A stretch of DNA of 16,757 nucleotides from an uncultured Eubacteriales bacterium (lineage in GTDB: Bacteria; Bacillota; Clostridia; Oscillospirales; CAG-382), in NCBI GenBank assembly GCA_900554405.1, contig USHI01000012.1, positions 1 to 16,757 on the forward strand. Direction: 5' to 3'. A program made the translations under genes and the position numbers. This document shows, in pieces, positions 7,337 through 14,524 of this stretch (its first letter is position 1; each line of letters starts with the position of its first letter). The notes beneath the pieces are model-generated. The model was not told where the DNA came from. It did no database searches and saw only the letters and a list, made by a program, of their open reading frames with translations.

Positions 7337-7357
7337 GCCGGAATAAGCCGTGCGCGG
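7317..7357. repeat. 9-bp inverted repeat in the nusB/gpmI divergent promoter region
   Basis: CCGCGCACG (7317-7325) and its exact complement CGTGCGCGG (7349-7357) are 23 bases apart, about three helical turns centre to centre. The left arm sits in the spacer of the nusB promoter and the right arm lies upstream of its -35 box and of the gpmI promoter. It could be an operator bound by a dimeric or looping repressor; no known binding motif was recognised. Confidence 0.5.
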
Positions 7358-7382
7358 ACGGTAAAAAAACCGAACAATACAC

Positions 7383-7411
7383 TTGAAAACCGCCGCAAAA
7401 TGGGTTATAAT
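7383..7411 (+). promoter_or_regulatory. SigA-type promoter of the gpmI operon
   Basis: TTGAAA (7383-7388), a 17-base spacer and a perfect TATAAT (7406-7411). Transcription should start near 7418, leaving a leader of about 70 bases before the gpmI ATG. It diverges from the nusB promoter; their -35 boxes are about 46 bases apart. Confidence 0.85.
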
Positions 7412-7487
7412 CCATAATGTAAAAATGTTTATCTGCGCATTTGCCGGGCAAGGCTTATGCGTGCACGGAAAGAAAGGTATAAAAACT

Positions 7488-9119
7488 ATGTCCAAAGGAA
7501 TTTTCGGGGGCGAAAAACGCCCCGTGCTCACTATTGTTATGGACGGCGTCGGTCTTTGCGACCGTGTCGAGGGCAACGCCGTAAAGGCTGCCGACACGCC
7601 CACGCTCGATATGCTCATGCAGAAATACCACTGCTTCCGCCTTAAAGCCCACGGAACAGCCGTCGGGCTCCCCTCCGACGACGATATGGGCAATTCGGAG
7701 GTCGGCCACAACGCGCTCGGCTCCGGTCAGGTTTTCGCCCAGGGCGCAAAGCTGGTATCCAACGCGATAGAATCCGGCAAGATTTTCGAAAGCGATACCT
7801 GGAAGCAGGCAGTATCGAACGCAAAGGATCACACCCTGCACTTTATCGGTCTTTTCTCGGACGGCAATGTCCATTCGCATATCGACCATCTCAAGGCGAT
7901 GATCGCACACGCGAAGAAGGACGGCGTGAAGAGAGTCCGTGTACACATACTTTTAGACGGCAGAGATGTCGGCGAAACGAGCGCGCTTGAATATGTGCTC
8001 CCGTTCGAGGATTTCCTCGGCACGCTGCGCGACGGCGATTTTGATGTGAAGATCGCAAGCGGCGGCGGAAGAATGGTCATAACCATGGACCGCTACGAAG
8101 CCAACTGGGATATGGTCCGCAAGGGCTGGGCAACGCACGTCCTGGGCGAAGGCAGGCAGTTCGGCAGCGCAAAGGAAGCCATCGAAACGCTCCGTGCAGA
8201 GACCGGTGCTATAGACCAAGATCTCCCCCCCTTCGTCATTGCGCAGGACGGCAAGCCCGTCGGCACGGTGGAGGATGGCGACAGCGTTATATTCTTCAAT
8301 TTCCGCGGCGACAGAGCCATCGAGATCAGCAAGGCTTTTGAAAGCGGCGCCGATTTCGACAAGTTCGACCGTGTACGCGTTCCGAAAGTCTTTTATGCCG
8401 GTATGCTCGAATACGACGGAGATGCGCACATCCCCGCGAAATACCTTGTTTCCCCGCCCGAGATCAGCAACACGATGGGCGAATTCCTTGTCAAAAACGG
8501 CATTCGCCAGTATGCGATAAGCGAAACGCAGAAGTACGGTCATGTGACATACTTCTGGAACGGCAACAGAAGCGGCAAGTTCAGCGAAACGCTCGAAGAA
8601 TATGACGAGATTCCCTCCGACATTGTCCCCTTTGAGCAGCGCCCTTGGATGAAGTGCGCGGAGATCACCGACGTGCTTATCGAAAAGCTTAAAAGCGGCG
8701 AATTCGGCTTCCTGCGCGTAAACTTCCCGAACGGCGACATGGTCGGTCACACCGGCTCCTTTATTGCCGCGAAGATATCCATGGAAGCGCTCGACCTCTG
8801 CCTTGCGCGGATACTCAAAGCCGTGGACGAGGTGAAGGGTGTCGCAATAATCACGGCCGACCACGGCAACTGCGACGAAATGTACGAGATCGACAAAAAG
8901 ACCGGCAAGGTCAAGGTCGGTACGGACGGAAAGCCCAAGGCAAAGACAAGCCATACGCTCAACCCCGTTCCCTGCTTCATTTACGATAATTACTATTCCG
9001 AAAACTACGATTTCGAGGAAGGCTCCTTCGGGCTTGCCGATGTCGCGGCGACGGTAGTTACGATGATGGGGCTCGAACCCCCGAAGGTCTGGGAAAAATC
9101 CATGATCAGGCTGAAATAA
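7488..9119 (+). CDS. gpmI: 2,3-bisphosphoglycerate-independent phosphoglycerate mutase
   Basis: GpmI (543 aa) interconverts 3- and 2-phosphoglycerate in glycolysis and gluconeogenesis through a phosphoserine intermediate and two metal ions. It belongs to the alkaline-phosphatase superfamily. Visible motifs are VMDGVG (17-22, metal Asp), MGNSEVGH (67-74, nucleophile S70), FSDGNVHSHIDHL (123-135), LLDGRD (155-160), FNFRGDRA, NGDMVGHTG and ITADHGNCDEM followed by SHTLNPVP. At 543 aa it is about 30 residues longer than the common form; part of the excess is a Lys/Gly-rich insert after CDEMYEI. I used the ATG at 7488 (AAAGG 10 bases upstream). The open frame back to 7383 would start inside the promoter. 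First gene of the probable seven-gene operon. Confidence 0.96.
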   Translation: MSKGIFGGEKRPVLTIVMDGVGLCDRVEGNAVKAADTPTLDMLMQKYHCFRLKAHGTAVGLPSDDDMGNSEVGHNALGSGQVFAQGAKLVSNAIESGKIFESDTWKQAVSNAKDHTLHFIGLFSDGNVHSHIDHLKAMIAHAKKDGVKRVRVHILLDGRDVGETSALEYVLPFEDFLGTLRDGDFDVKIASGGGRMVITMDRYEANWDMVRKGWATHVLGEGRQFGSAKEAIETLRAETGAIDQDLPPFVIAQDGKPVGTVEDGDSVIFFNFRGDRAIEISKAFESGADFDKFDRVRVPKVFYAGMLEYDGDAHIPAKYLVSPPEISNTMGEFLVKNGIRQYAISETQKYGHVTYFWNGNRSGKFSETLEEYDEIPSDIVPFEQRPWMKCAEITDVLIEKLKSGEFGFLRVNFPNGDMVGHTGSFIAAKISMEALDLCLARILKAVDEVKGVAIITADHGNCDEMYEIDKKTGKVKVGTDGKPKAKTSHTLNPVPCFIYDNYYSENYDFEEGSFGLADVAATVVTMMGLEPPKVWEKSMIRLK

Positions 9120-9139
9120 CACGGCGAAAGGAGCAAGCG

Positions 9140-9910
9140 ATGCTCACTTCCATACTGAATTCCGGCGCAGACCTCAAAATGATGCTGCTCGAAATGCTCC
9201 TGATGGTGCTTGCGATAATACCGCCGCTCACCTTCCACGAATGGGCGCACGGCTTTATCGCATACAAGCTGGGCGATTACACCGCAAAGGCGGACGGGCG
9301 GCTCTCGCTCAATCCGTTTGCACACTTCGATCTGCTCGGCACGATATCGCTGCTGCTTATCGGCTTCGGCTGGGCAAAGCCGGTGCCGGTGAACACCCGC
9401 AATTTTCGAAACCCGCGCCGCGATTTTGCGCTCACGTCGCTTGCGGGGCCTGTCGCCAACTTTATTTACGGCATGGTGGCAATGTTCCTGCGCGTGCTTT
9501 GGGAAAATATCGCCGTTGCGGCGGATTGGCCCGCTTCCTCTGCAGTTGTTATCTGTGTTTGGGAATTTTTGCAGTATACGTCGCTCATGAGTATCGGGCT
9601 CGGGCTTTTCAACCTGATCCCGATACCCCCGCTGGACGGCTCCAACATTCTGATGTGCCTGCTTCCGAACCGGGCAGCGGCAAAATATTCGCGGATACGC
9701 TATTATTCGCAATATATAATACTTGCGATAGTTATCCTTACATGGCTGCCCTACCCGTTCTCCGAAATACCCAATCTGCTGTTTTATCCGCTCGGTATCG
9801 CACGGGACTGGCTTTCTCCGAGATTTGCAAAAAACGGCAACCGCTTGATCAGCTATTCGCAAAAGCGGCATACGGCCTGCTTTCGCTCGTATTTTAAGCC
9901 ATGGAGCTGA
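9140..9910 (+). CDS. Site-2-protease-type membrane metalloprotease (M50 family)
   Basis: The 256-aa polytopic protein carries the zinc-binding HExxH site within the first long hydrophobic stretch, TFHEWAHG (31-38: H33, E34, H37), LAGPVANF (101-108) and the third-ligand motif NLIPIPPLDG (158-167, D166). This is the compact M50B arrangement without a PDZ domain. Such proteases cut membrane-embedded substrates; the target is unknown here. In many Bacillota a gene of this type precedes scpA, as here, so the neighbourhood is conserved rather than accidental. AAAGGAG 6 bases before the ATG is a strong ribosome-binding site. The last 10 bases overlap scpA. Confidence 0.92.
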   Translation: MLTSILNSGADLKMMLLEMLLMVLAIIPPLTFHEWAHGFIAYKLGDYTAKADGRLSLNPFAHFDLLGTISLLLIGFGWAKPVPVNTRNFRNPRRDFALTSLAGPVANFIYGMVAMFLRVLWENIAVAADWPASSAVVICVWEFLQYTSLMSIGLGLFNLIPIPPLDGSNILMCLLPNRAAAKYSRIRYYSQYIILAIVILTWLPYPFSEIPNLLFYPLGIARDWLSPRFAKNGNRLISYSQKRHTACFRSYFKPWS

Positions 9911-10662
9911 ACCTGAAAATCGAGCAATACGAAGGCCCGCTCGACCTTCTGCTCGCGCTTATCACCAAGCACAAGATAGATATATTCGATATTCCCATTG
10001 CCGAAATCTGCGAGCAATACACGGCTTACCTCGATGCGATGCGCAGCCTCGACATGGAGATCGCGGGGGAATTTATCGTGATGGCGGCGGAGCTGATGCT
10101 GATCAAGAGCCGGATGCTGCTTCCGCGGCAGGAAAGCGCGGAAGACCCGCGTGCGCCGCTCGTGGATGCACTGCTCGAACACCGCCGGGCACAGATCGCG
10201 GCGGAATTTCTGCGGCTGCAGAGCGCAGGGCATTTCGACACATTCACAAAGCCGCCCTCCGAACCGGAAAAGAGCGATTATTCCCGCAATCACGCGGTGG
10301 AGCTGCTTGCCGAAGCGTTTTCACGCATTGCGGCAAGAATGTCCCTGCGCGAACCGGCGGCGGATCCGGAGCTTTTCAAAAAGATCGAGGAACGCTACTA
10401 TTCCGTGGAGGAAAAAACCGTTGCACTCATTTCCAAGCTCGAACAGCTGCAGGTTTGCCGGTTCGACACGCTTTTCGAAAGAGTCGCCTCCCGCGGGGAG
10501 GCCGAAACGGGGAGCCGCCGCGCGGCGATCGCGGCGTTTCTGGCGCTTTTGGAACTTGTACGCGACGGCGTTATAGATGTCGAACGCAACGGAGACGATA
10601 TCGAGCTTTCGCTCGGAGCAAACGCCGATACCTACGAAAGGACCGAACACGATGAGTATTAA
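9901..10662 (+). CDS. scpA: Segregation and condensation protein A (kleisin)
   Basis: ScpA (253 aa) is the kleisin subunit that bridges the two heads of SMC in bacterial condensin, together with ScpB, and helps compact and segregate the nucleoid. The N-terminus EGPLDLLLALITKHKIDIFD (about 11-30) followed by IPIAEICEQY and AAELMLIKSRMLLP (62-75) is diagnostic. The C-terminal winged-helix region shows VSKLEQLQ-like and AAIAAFLALLELVRDGVIDV segments. Length is normal. No Shine-Dalgarno sequence precedes the ATG, and the start overlaps the protease gene by 10 bases, so translation probably depends on coupling. Its end overlaps scpB by 11 bases. Confidence 0.95.
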   Translation: MELNLKIEQYEGPLDLLLALITKHKIDIFDIPIAEICEQYTAYLDAMRSLDMEIAGEFIVMAAELMLIKSRMLLPRQESAEDPRAPLVDALLEHRRAQIAAEFLRLQSAGHFDTFTKPPSEPEKSDYSRNHAVELLAEAFSRIAARMSLREPAADPELFKKIEERYYSVEEKTVALISKLEQLQVCRFDTLFERVASRGEAETGSRRAAIAAFLALLELVRDGVIDVERNGDDIELSLGANADTYERTEHDEY

Positions 10663-11239
10663 CAACGAAACCCCCGCCGCGCTCGAAGCGATACTTTTCG
10701 CCTGCGGCAGTCCGGTGCCTTTCGAACGGCTGTGCGAGATACTATGTGTCGATGCGGAGGGGCTGCGTACAGCCGCGGCAATGCTTTCCGACAAATACTC
10801 CGACGACCGCAAAAGCGGCATAACGCTCGTGACGATCGAAAACTCCTACCAGCTGTGCACGAAGGCATATGTTGCCGATTATGTAAAAAAGGCGCTTGAA
10901 ATGCGCAAAACACCACCGCTTTCAAAGGCGGCTCTGGAGGTGCTTGCCATTGTCGCATACAATCAGCCGGTGACAAGATCATTTATCGAAATGGTCCGCG
11001 GGGTGGACAGCTCCGCCATTGTCGCCTCGCTGTGCGAAAAGGGGCTTATAACCGAGCGCGGAACGCTTGATGCGCCCGGCAGGCCGACAATTTTCGGCAC
11101 GACAGACGCGTTCCTGCGCTGCTTCGGGCTGGAAAGCATTGCGGAGCTGCCGAAGGCGGAGCTTGCCGTTGCGAGCGAGCAGATATCGCTCGAAAACGGC
11201 GGCGAAACGAATGAAACTACCGAAAAAGGAGCAGAATAA
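10652..11239 (+). CDS. scpB: Segregation and condensation protein B
   Basis: ScpB (195 aa) forms a homodimer of tandem winged-helix domains that holds ScpA on SMC. Diagnostic segments are LEAILFACGSPVPFERL near the N-terminus, LSKAALEVLAIVAYNQPVTR, MVRGVDSSAIVASLCEKGLI and APGRPTIFGTTDAFLRCFGL. The start at 10652 (AAAGGA about 11 bases upstream, 11-base overlap with scpA) puts the LEAILFA helix at its usual place. The open frame reaches back to 10577, but that extension is inside scpA and has no family similarity. The last base of its TAA stop is the first base of the next ATG. Confidence 0.95.
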   Translation: MSINNETPAALEAILFACGSPVPFERLCEILCVDAEGLRTAAAMLSDKYSDDRKSGITLVTIENSYQLCTKAYVADYVKKALEMRKTPPLSKAALEVLAIVAYNQPVTRSFIEMVRGVDSSAIVASLCEKGLITERGTLDAPGRPTIFGTTDAFLRCFGLESIAELPKAELAVASEQISLENGGETNETTEKGAE

Positions 11240-11721
11240 TGAACAGCGAAACTCCGATCAAACAGCTTATCGACGCCGCTCTTGCAAAGATCGGCGACAC
11301 GGTCGACATGAAAACCGTTATCGGCGAGCCGATAGAGCTCCCCGGCGATGTCACGCTCATACCCATTTCCAAGGTCACCGTCGGGATCGTATCCGGCGGC
11401 AGCGAATTTGCGGGCAAGTCGCCGCGCGCGGACGGAAACGCCTATTTTGCGGGCGGAAACGGCGCGGGCGTTTCGATGACTCCGCTCGGCTTTATCGCCG
11501 TGGAGCAGGGCAGGGTTCGCGTTATCGAGCTGGGGAACATACTCACCTACGATCCCCCGCGCGATCTTGTAAACCGCACGCTGGACGGGATCAACGGTAT
11601 TATCGACAAAACGCCCTCCATTGTGGAAAAGATACTTAACCTTTTCGGCAGAAAGGGTGCGGACGAGGAAGCCGATGATACAGCCGGGCAGCCGCAAAAC
11701 GAAGAAAACAGCGAGGATTGA
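11239..11721 (+). CDS. GerW/YtfJ-family sporulation protein
   Basis: The 160-aa product matches the GerW (YtfJ) family: VDMKTVIGEPIELPGDVTL (about 22-40), PISKVTVGIVSGGSEF (about 42-57), a Gly-rich GGNGAGVSMTPLGFIAV stretch, and a C-terminal amphipathic region with repeated short helices before an acidic tail. In Bacillus subtilis ytfJ/gerW is expressed in the forespore and is needed for normal L-alanine germination; the biochemical function is unknown. In many Clostridia it lies directly after scpAB, as here. GGAG precedes the ATG, and the start shares one base with the scpB stop. Its presence suggests, but does not prove, that the organism can form spores. Confidence 0.9.
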   Translation: MNSETPIKQLIDAALAKIGDTVDMKTVIGEPIELPGDVTLIPISKVTVGIVSGGSEFAGKSPRADGNAYFAGGNGAGVSMTPLGFIAVEQGRVRVIELGNILTYDPPRDLVNRTLDGINGIIDKTPSIVEKILNLFGRKGADEEADDTAGQPQNEENSED

Positions 11722-11723
11722 AA

Positions 11724-12752
11724 ATGAAATTTGCTTTTTTCGATGCAAAGCCATATGATATACCCGCCTTCGAGGCGGAAGGAAAGCGCCGCGGGATCGA
11801 ATTCAAGTTCCTGGAAGCAAAGCTGAACGCCGACACGGCTTCGCTTGCCGAGGGGTGCGACGGTGTCTGCATATTCGTGAACGACACCGCGAATGCCGAG
11901 GTTATCGACCTTCTCCATTCAATGGGCGTGCGCCTGATCGCGCTGCGCTGCGCGGGCTACAACAATGTCGATGTCCGCCACGCCTTCGGCAGGGTACACG
12001 TTATCCATGTTCCCGCATATTCGCCTTACGCCGTCGCCGAGCACGCCATGGCGCTGCTGCTCACCTCCATACGCCGCATACACAAGGCATTCATCCGCAC
12101 AAGGGATTACAATTTCAGCCTTGTCGGGATGACAGGCTTCGAGCTGCACGGAAAGACCGTCGGTATAATCGGCACGGGCAGGATCGGGCGCGTATTTGCG
12201 GATATCTGCCGCGGCTTCGGAATGAACATCATCGCATATGACAAGTTCCCCGCAGCCGGCAGCGGGCTGGAATATGTCACGCTGGACGAGCTTTTCGAAA
12301 AGAGCGATATCATTTCGCTCCACTGCCCGCTCACGGACGAAACAAAGCACATGATCGGCGCGGAGGCGATATCCCGCATGAAGAAGGGCGTTGTCATTAT
12401 CAACACCTCACGCGGGGCGCTTATCGATGCGGAGGCTCTGCTTGAGGGCATAAAGGCTCGCAAAATCGGCGCAGCCTGCCTGGATGTATACGAGGAAGAA
12501 GCCGATGTATTCTTCGAGGATCGCTCCGGCCACATAATCGACGACGATACCCTCGCGCGGCTTATTTCCATGCCGAACGTTATTGTCACATCCCACCAGG
12601 CGTTCCTCACCTCCGAAGCGCTGGCGAATATCGCCGCGACCTCCTGCGAGGATATGGTCACCTTCTTCCGCGACGGCTATTGCGGCAACGAGCTTTGCTA
12701 CCGCTGCGGCAACACCGAGGATTGCAAAAATACAAGAAAGAAATGCTTTTAA
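11724..12752 (+). CDS. ldhA: D-lactate dehydrogenase (2-hydroxyacid dehydrogenase family) with a cysteine-rich tail
   Basis: The 342-aa enzyme should reduce pyruvate to D-lactate with NADH, regenerating NAD+ during fermentation. It has the NAD-binding GxGxxG in VGIIGTGRIG (146-155) and the catalytic triad: R230 in INTSRGALID, E259 in LDVYEEEADVFFED and H291 in VTSHQAFLTSEAL. The last two strings are characteristic of the fermentative D-LDH branch. Beyond the normal end there is a tail with five cysteines in 22 residues (C320, C325, C328, C334, C341), including CYRC, ending CF. It resembles a small metal or Fe-S site but matches no family I can name. I chose the ATG at 11724 (GAGG 7 bases upstream) over the TTG at 11718, which is too close to that site. 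Confidence 0.88.
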   Translation: MKFAFFDAKPYDIPAFEAEGKRRGIEFKFLEAKLNADTASLAEGCDGVCIFVNDTANAEVIDLLHSMGVRLIALRCAGYNNVDVRHAFGRVHVIHVPAYSPYAVAEHAMALLLTSIRRIHKAFIRTRDYNFSLVGMTGFELHGKTVGIIGTGRIGRVFADICRGFGMNIIAYDKFPAAGSGLEYVTLDELFEKSDIISLHCPLTDETKHMIGAEAISRMKKGVVIINTSRGALIDAEALLEGIKARKIGAACLDVYEEEADVFFEDRSGHIIDDDTLARLISMPNVIVTSHQAFLTSEALANIAATSCEDMVTFFRDGYCGNELCYRCGNTEDCKNTRKKCF

Positions 12753-12764
12753 GCGTACAAAACA

Positions 12765-14021
12765 ATGAAAAACTATGATATAGCCGTTATCGGCGGCGGA
12801 TTTTCGGGCTGTGCGGCGGCGCTTGCCGCGGCAAGGAACGGCGCAAGCGTGATACTTATCGAGCGCATAAACGCGCTCGGCGGCGCCCCGGCGACAATGT
12901 TTGTAAACCCCTTCATGCGCAATGCGACGATCATCGGCGAGGATACCGAACCCACGCAGCTTTCGCAGGGTATATTCAAGGAGCTTGTCGGCGAGCTTCG
13001 TGCCCGCGGCGCAATGTTCGGCAACAGCTTCAACCCGGAATATCTCAAACTCATACTCAACCGCAAAATGCGCGAAGCGGGCGTTGACCTGCTGTTCAAC
13101 AGTTATTTTGTTTCGGCATCGCGCACCGGCGGCAGCATTACCGAAATAACCGTCGCGAACAAATCCGGGCTTGTCCGCGTGGGCGCAAAGATATTTATCG
13201 ATTGCACCGGGGATGCCGATGTTGCTTTTTCCGCAGGATTCCCCACAAGGCACGGCCGCCCGGGCGACGGGCTCTGCCAGCCGATGACATTGTGCTTCCT
13301 TATAGGCAATGTCGACACGGCTACCTTCGACAGCGAGCTCCCGAACGTTGTAAAGCTTTGGCTGGAGGAAAAGAAATCCGGGAATATCAAAAACCCGATG
13401 GACGGCATAATGCTGTTCCACACCTGCTTCCCGGATATCATCCAGCTGAACGCGACACGCATCGTAAAGCGCGATCCTGTCGATTGCTTCGACATAACGG
13501 AAGCGGATATCGAAGCGCGCGAGCAGATGTTCGAGCTGCTTGAATTTCTGCGTAAGAGGCTCCCATCCTGCGCAAAGGCGGATATACTTGGCAGCGCGGT
13601 ACAGACCGGCGTGCGCGAAAGCCGCATGATCGACGGCGAATACATGATCACCTCGGAAGAGCTTGTCGCCTGCGCAAGGTTCCCGGATGCAATCGCCGCG
13701 GGCAACTACGATATCGACATACATAATCCCGAAGGCTCCGGCACGAGCCATTATTTCTTCCCCAAGGGCGAGTATTACACTATCCCCTACCGCGCGCTTA
13801 TCCCGAAGGGAGCAAAGAACCTTCTTGTCGCCGGCAGGTGTATTTCCGCCACGCACGAAGCGCAGGCATCCGTGCGCATAATGCCCATTGTGTGCACGCT
13901 TGGCGAAGCGGCGGGCACTGCGGCGGCATTGGCTGCGGCAAGCGGGCTTCCCGTTGCGGAAATAAATACCGAACAACTTCGCGAAACGCTCAGGGCACAG
14001 GGCGCGTTCCTCGGCTGCTGA
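12765..14021 (+). CDS. FAD-dependent oxidoreductase
   Basis: The 418-aa flavoprotein belongs to the FAD_oxidored group. It opens with the dinucleotide-binding motif AVIGGGFSGCAAALAA (7-22) and an acidic residue E33 for the ribose, and has the family's FIDCTGDADVAFSAG (144-158) and a second FAD-contact region LLVAGRCISATHEAQASVR (353-371) leading to MPIVCTLGEAAGTAAALA. The substrate is not known for most of this group. The gene begins 12 bases after the D-lactate dehydrogenase and probably shares its transcript. No recognisable Shine-Dalgarno site precedes the ATG, although the N-terminus is clearly right, so translation may rely on the upstream gene. No signal peptide or membrane helix is seen, so it should act in the cytoplasm. 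Confidence 0.87.
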   Translation: MKNYDIAVIGGGFSGCAAALAAARNGASVILIERINALGGAPATMFVNPFMRNATIIGEDTEPTQLSQGIFKELVGELRARGAMFGNSFNPEYLKLILNRKMREAGVDLLFNSYFVSASRTGGSITEITVANKSGLVRVGAKIFIDCTGDADVAFSAGFPTRHGRPGDGLCQPMTLCFLIGNVDTATFDSELPNVVKLWLEEKKSGNIKNPMDGIMLFHTCFPDIIQLNATRIVKRDPVDCFDITEADIEAREQMFELLEFLRKRLPSCAKADILGSAVQTGVRESRMIDGEYMITSEELVACARFPDAIAAGNYDIDIHNPEGSGTSHYFFPKGEYYTIPYRALIPKGAKNLLVAGRCISATHEAQASVRIMPIVCTLGEAAGTAAALAAASGLPVAEINTEQLRETLRAQGAFLGC

Positions 14022-14037
14022 GAGCCGCGCGGAATTG

Positions 14038-14067
14038 TTGACAAAATATCCGCTTTTATGATATAAT
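14038..14067 (+). promoter_or_regulatory. Strong extended -10 promoter of the small membrane gene
   Basis: TTGACA (14038-14043), an 18-base spacer, TG at 14059-14060 and a perfect TATAAT (14062-14067). It begins 17 bases after the FAD oxidoreductase stop; no terminator is visible between them, so read-through from the upstream operon is also possible. Expected transcription start is about 14073-14075. Confidence 0.85.
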
Positions 14068-14111
14068 CCCCCAAAAGAACAGCGGTTTATGCCGCAGATC
14101 AAAGGGGGATT
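14065..14111 (+). repeat. Inverted repeat that can mask the ribosome-binding site
   Basis: AATCCCCC (14065-14072) is the exact complement of GGGGGATT (14104-14111), which contains the Shine-Dalgarno sequence of the next gene. Inside lies a smaller hairpin, GCGG (14082-14085) with CCGC (14092-14095). The left arm lies between the -10 box and the expected start of transcription, so only read-through transcripts would carry both arms. Confidence 0.55.
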
Positions 14112-14116
14112 TTATC

Positions 14117-14407
14117 ATGCTTTTCCGCAACATCGGCAAAAAGATCAAACTGCTCACCAAGGTGATCTTCTGGGTCGGCGTCGCCATTTCAGTCATCGCC
14201 GCGATAGTATTATTTGTACTTGCGTTATTGCCTCAATGCCGCCCGTTATCGCAGGGGTTTGCAACGGCCGGTATTATATGGCTGATCGGCGGTCCGATCT
14301 CCATGTGGCTGTCCTGCGTAATTTTATACGCATTCGGTGAGCTTGTCGACAATACCTCCGAGATAAAAGACAGGCTTTCGAAAATGCAGGAAAACGATTT
14401 CAGGTAA
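14117..14407 (+). CDS. Small two-helix membrane protein of unknown function
   Basis: The 96-aa product has a basic N-terminus (RNIGKKIKLLTK), a transmembrane helix at about 14-37, a short loop with QCRPLSQG, a second helix at about 49-72 (AGIIWLIGGPISMWLSCVIL) and a charged cytoplasmic tail (GELVDNTSEIKDRLSKMQ) that looks helical. Both ends are predicted to face the cytoplasm. Proteins with this layout and an IGKKIK..-type opening followed by a Tyr-x-Phe-Gly-Glu-Leu segment recur in Clostridia, but I know of no function. AAGGGGG about 8 bases before the ATG is a strong ribosome-binding site, and a consensus promoter lies directly upstream, so it is probably well expressed. It is a single-gene unit, convergent with sufCB. 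Confidence 0.8.
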   Translation: MLFRNIGKKIKLLTKVIFWVGVAISVIAAIVLFVLALLPQCRPLSQGFATAGIIWLIGGPISMWLSCVILYAFGELVDNTSEIKDRLSKMQENDFR

Positions 14408-14418
14408 GCCTTTATATG

Positions 14419-14466
14419 GCAAAAAGAAAAGGAACCCGGCGGGGTCCTTTTCTTTTTGCGTTTTTC
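14419..14466. terminator. Intrinsic terminator between the small membrane gene and sufB
   Basis: A long hairpin: 15 bp from 14419-14433 pairing with 14445-14459, one A-G mismatch, then 3 more GC pairs around a GGC loop. It is followed by GTTTTTC on the plus strand. The stem base is AAAAAG/CTTTTT, so each strand also offers a U-rich flank. It ends the small membrane gene and may stop sufCB transcripts coming the other way. Confidence 0.82.
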
Positions 14467-14482
14467 TTACGGAAGCCGGGGC

Positions 14483-14524
14483 TTACATATCGAGAAAGCC
14501 TTCAAGTATCTGCTCTTCGGCTTC
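14483..14524 (-). pseudogene. Out-of-frame remnant of the sufB C-terminus
   Basis: Just past the sufB stop (14535-14533) the minus strand, in another frame, encodes EAEEQILEGFLDM and then a TAA at 14485-14483. This is the kind of C-terminal helix that closes SufB-like proteins of the minimal SufCB type, where it follows the GEQLIKLM segment at which the present gene stops. The 11 bases between GEQLIKLM and this segment contain a stop in the sufB frame (TAA) and one in the remnant frame (TAG 14527-14525). Confidence 0.65.

Noticed and set aside
7383..7487. A 35-residue N-terminal extension of gpmI starting at a TTG.
   Set aside because: The extension begins at the -35 box of the promoter and so cannot be on the transcript; the ATG at 7488 has a ribosome-binding site and the family N-terminus.
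7953..9122. A 389-codon open frame on the minus strand opposite gpmI.
   Set aside because: Antisense shadow of a strongly conserved enzyme gene; no ribosome-binding site or family resemblance.
10577..10651. A 25-residue N-terminal extension of scpB inside scpA.
   Set aside because: No family similarity; the ATG at 10652 has a ribosome-binding site and the usual ScpB N-terminus.
12408..14102. A 564-codon open frame on the minus strand opposite ldhA and the FAD oxidoreductase.
   Set aside because: It lies wholly opposite two well-supported genes, has no recognisable domain and is Cys/Arg/Ala-rich in the manner of antisense frames in GC-biased coding DNA.
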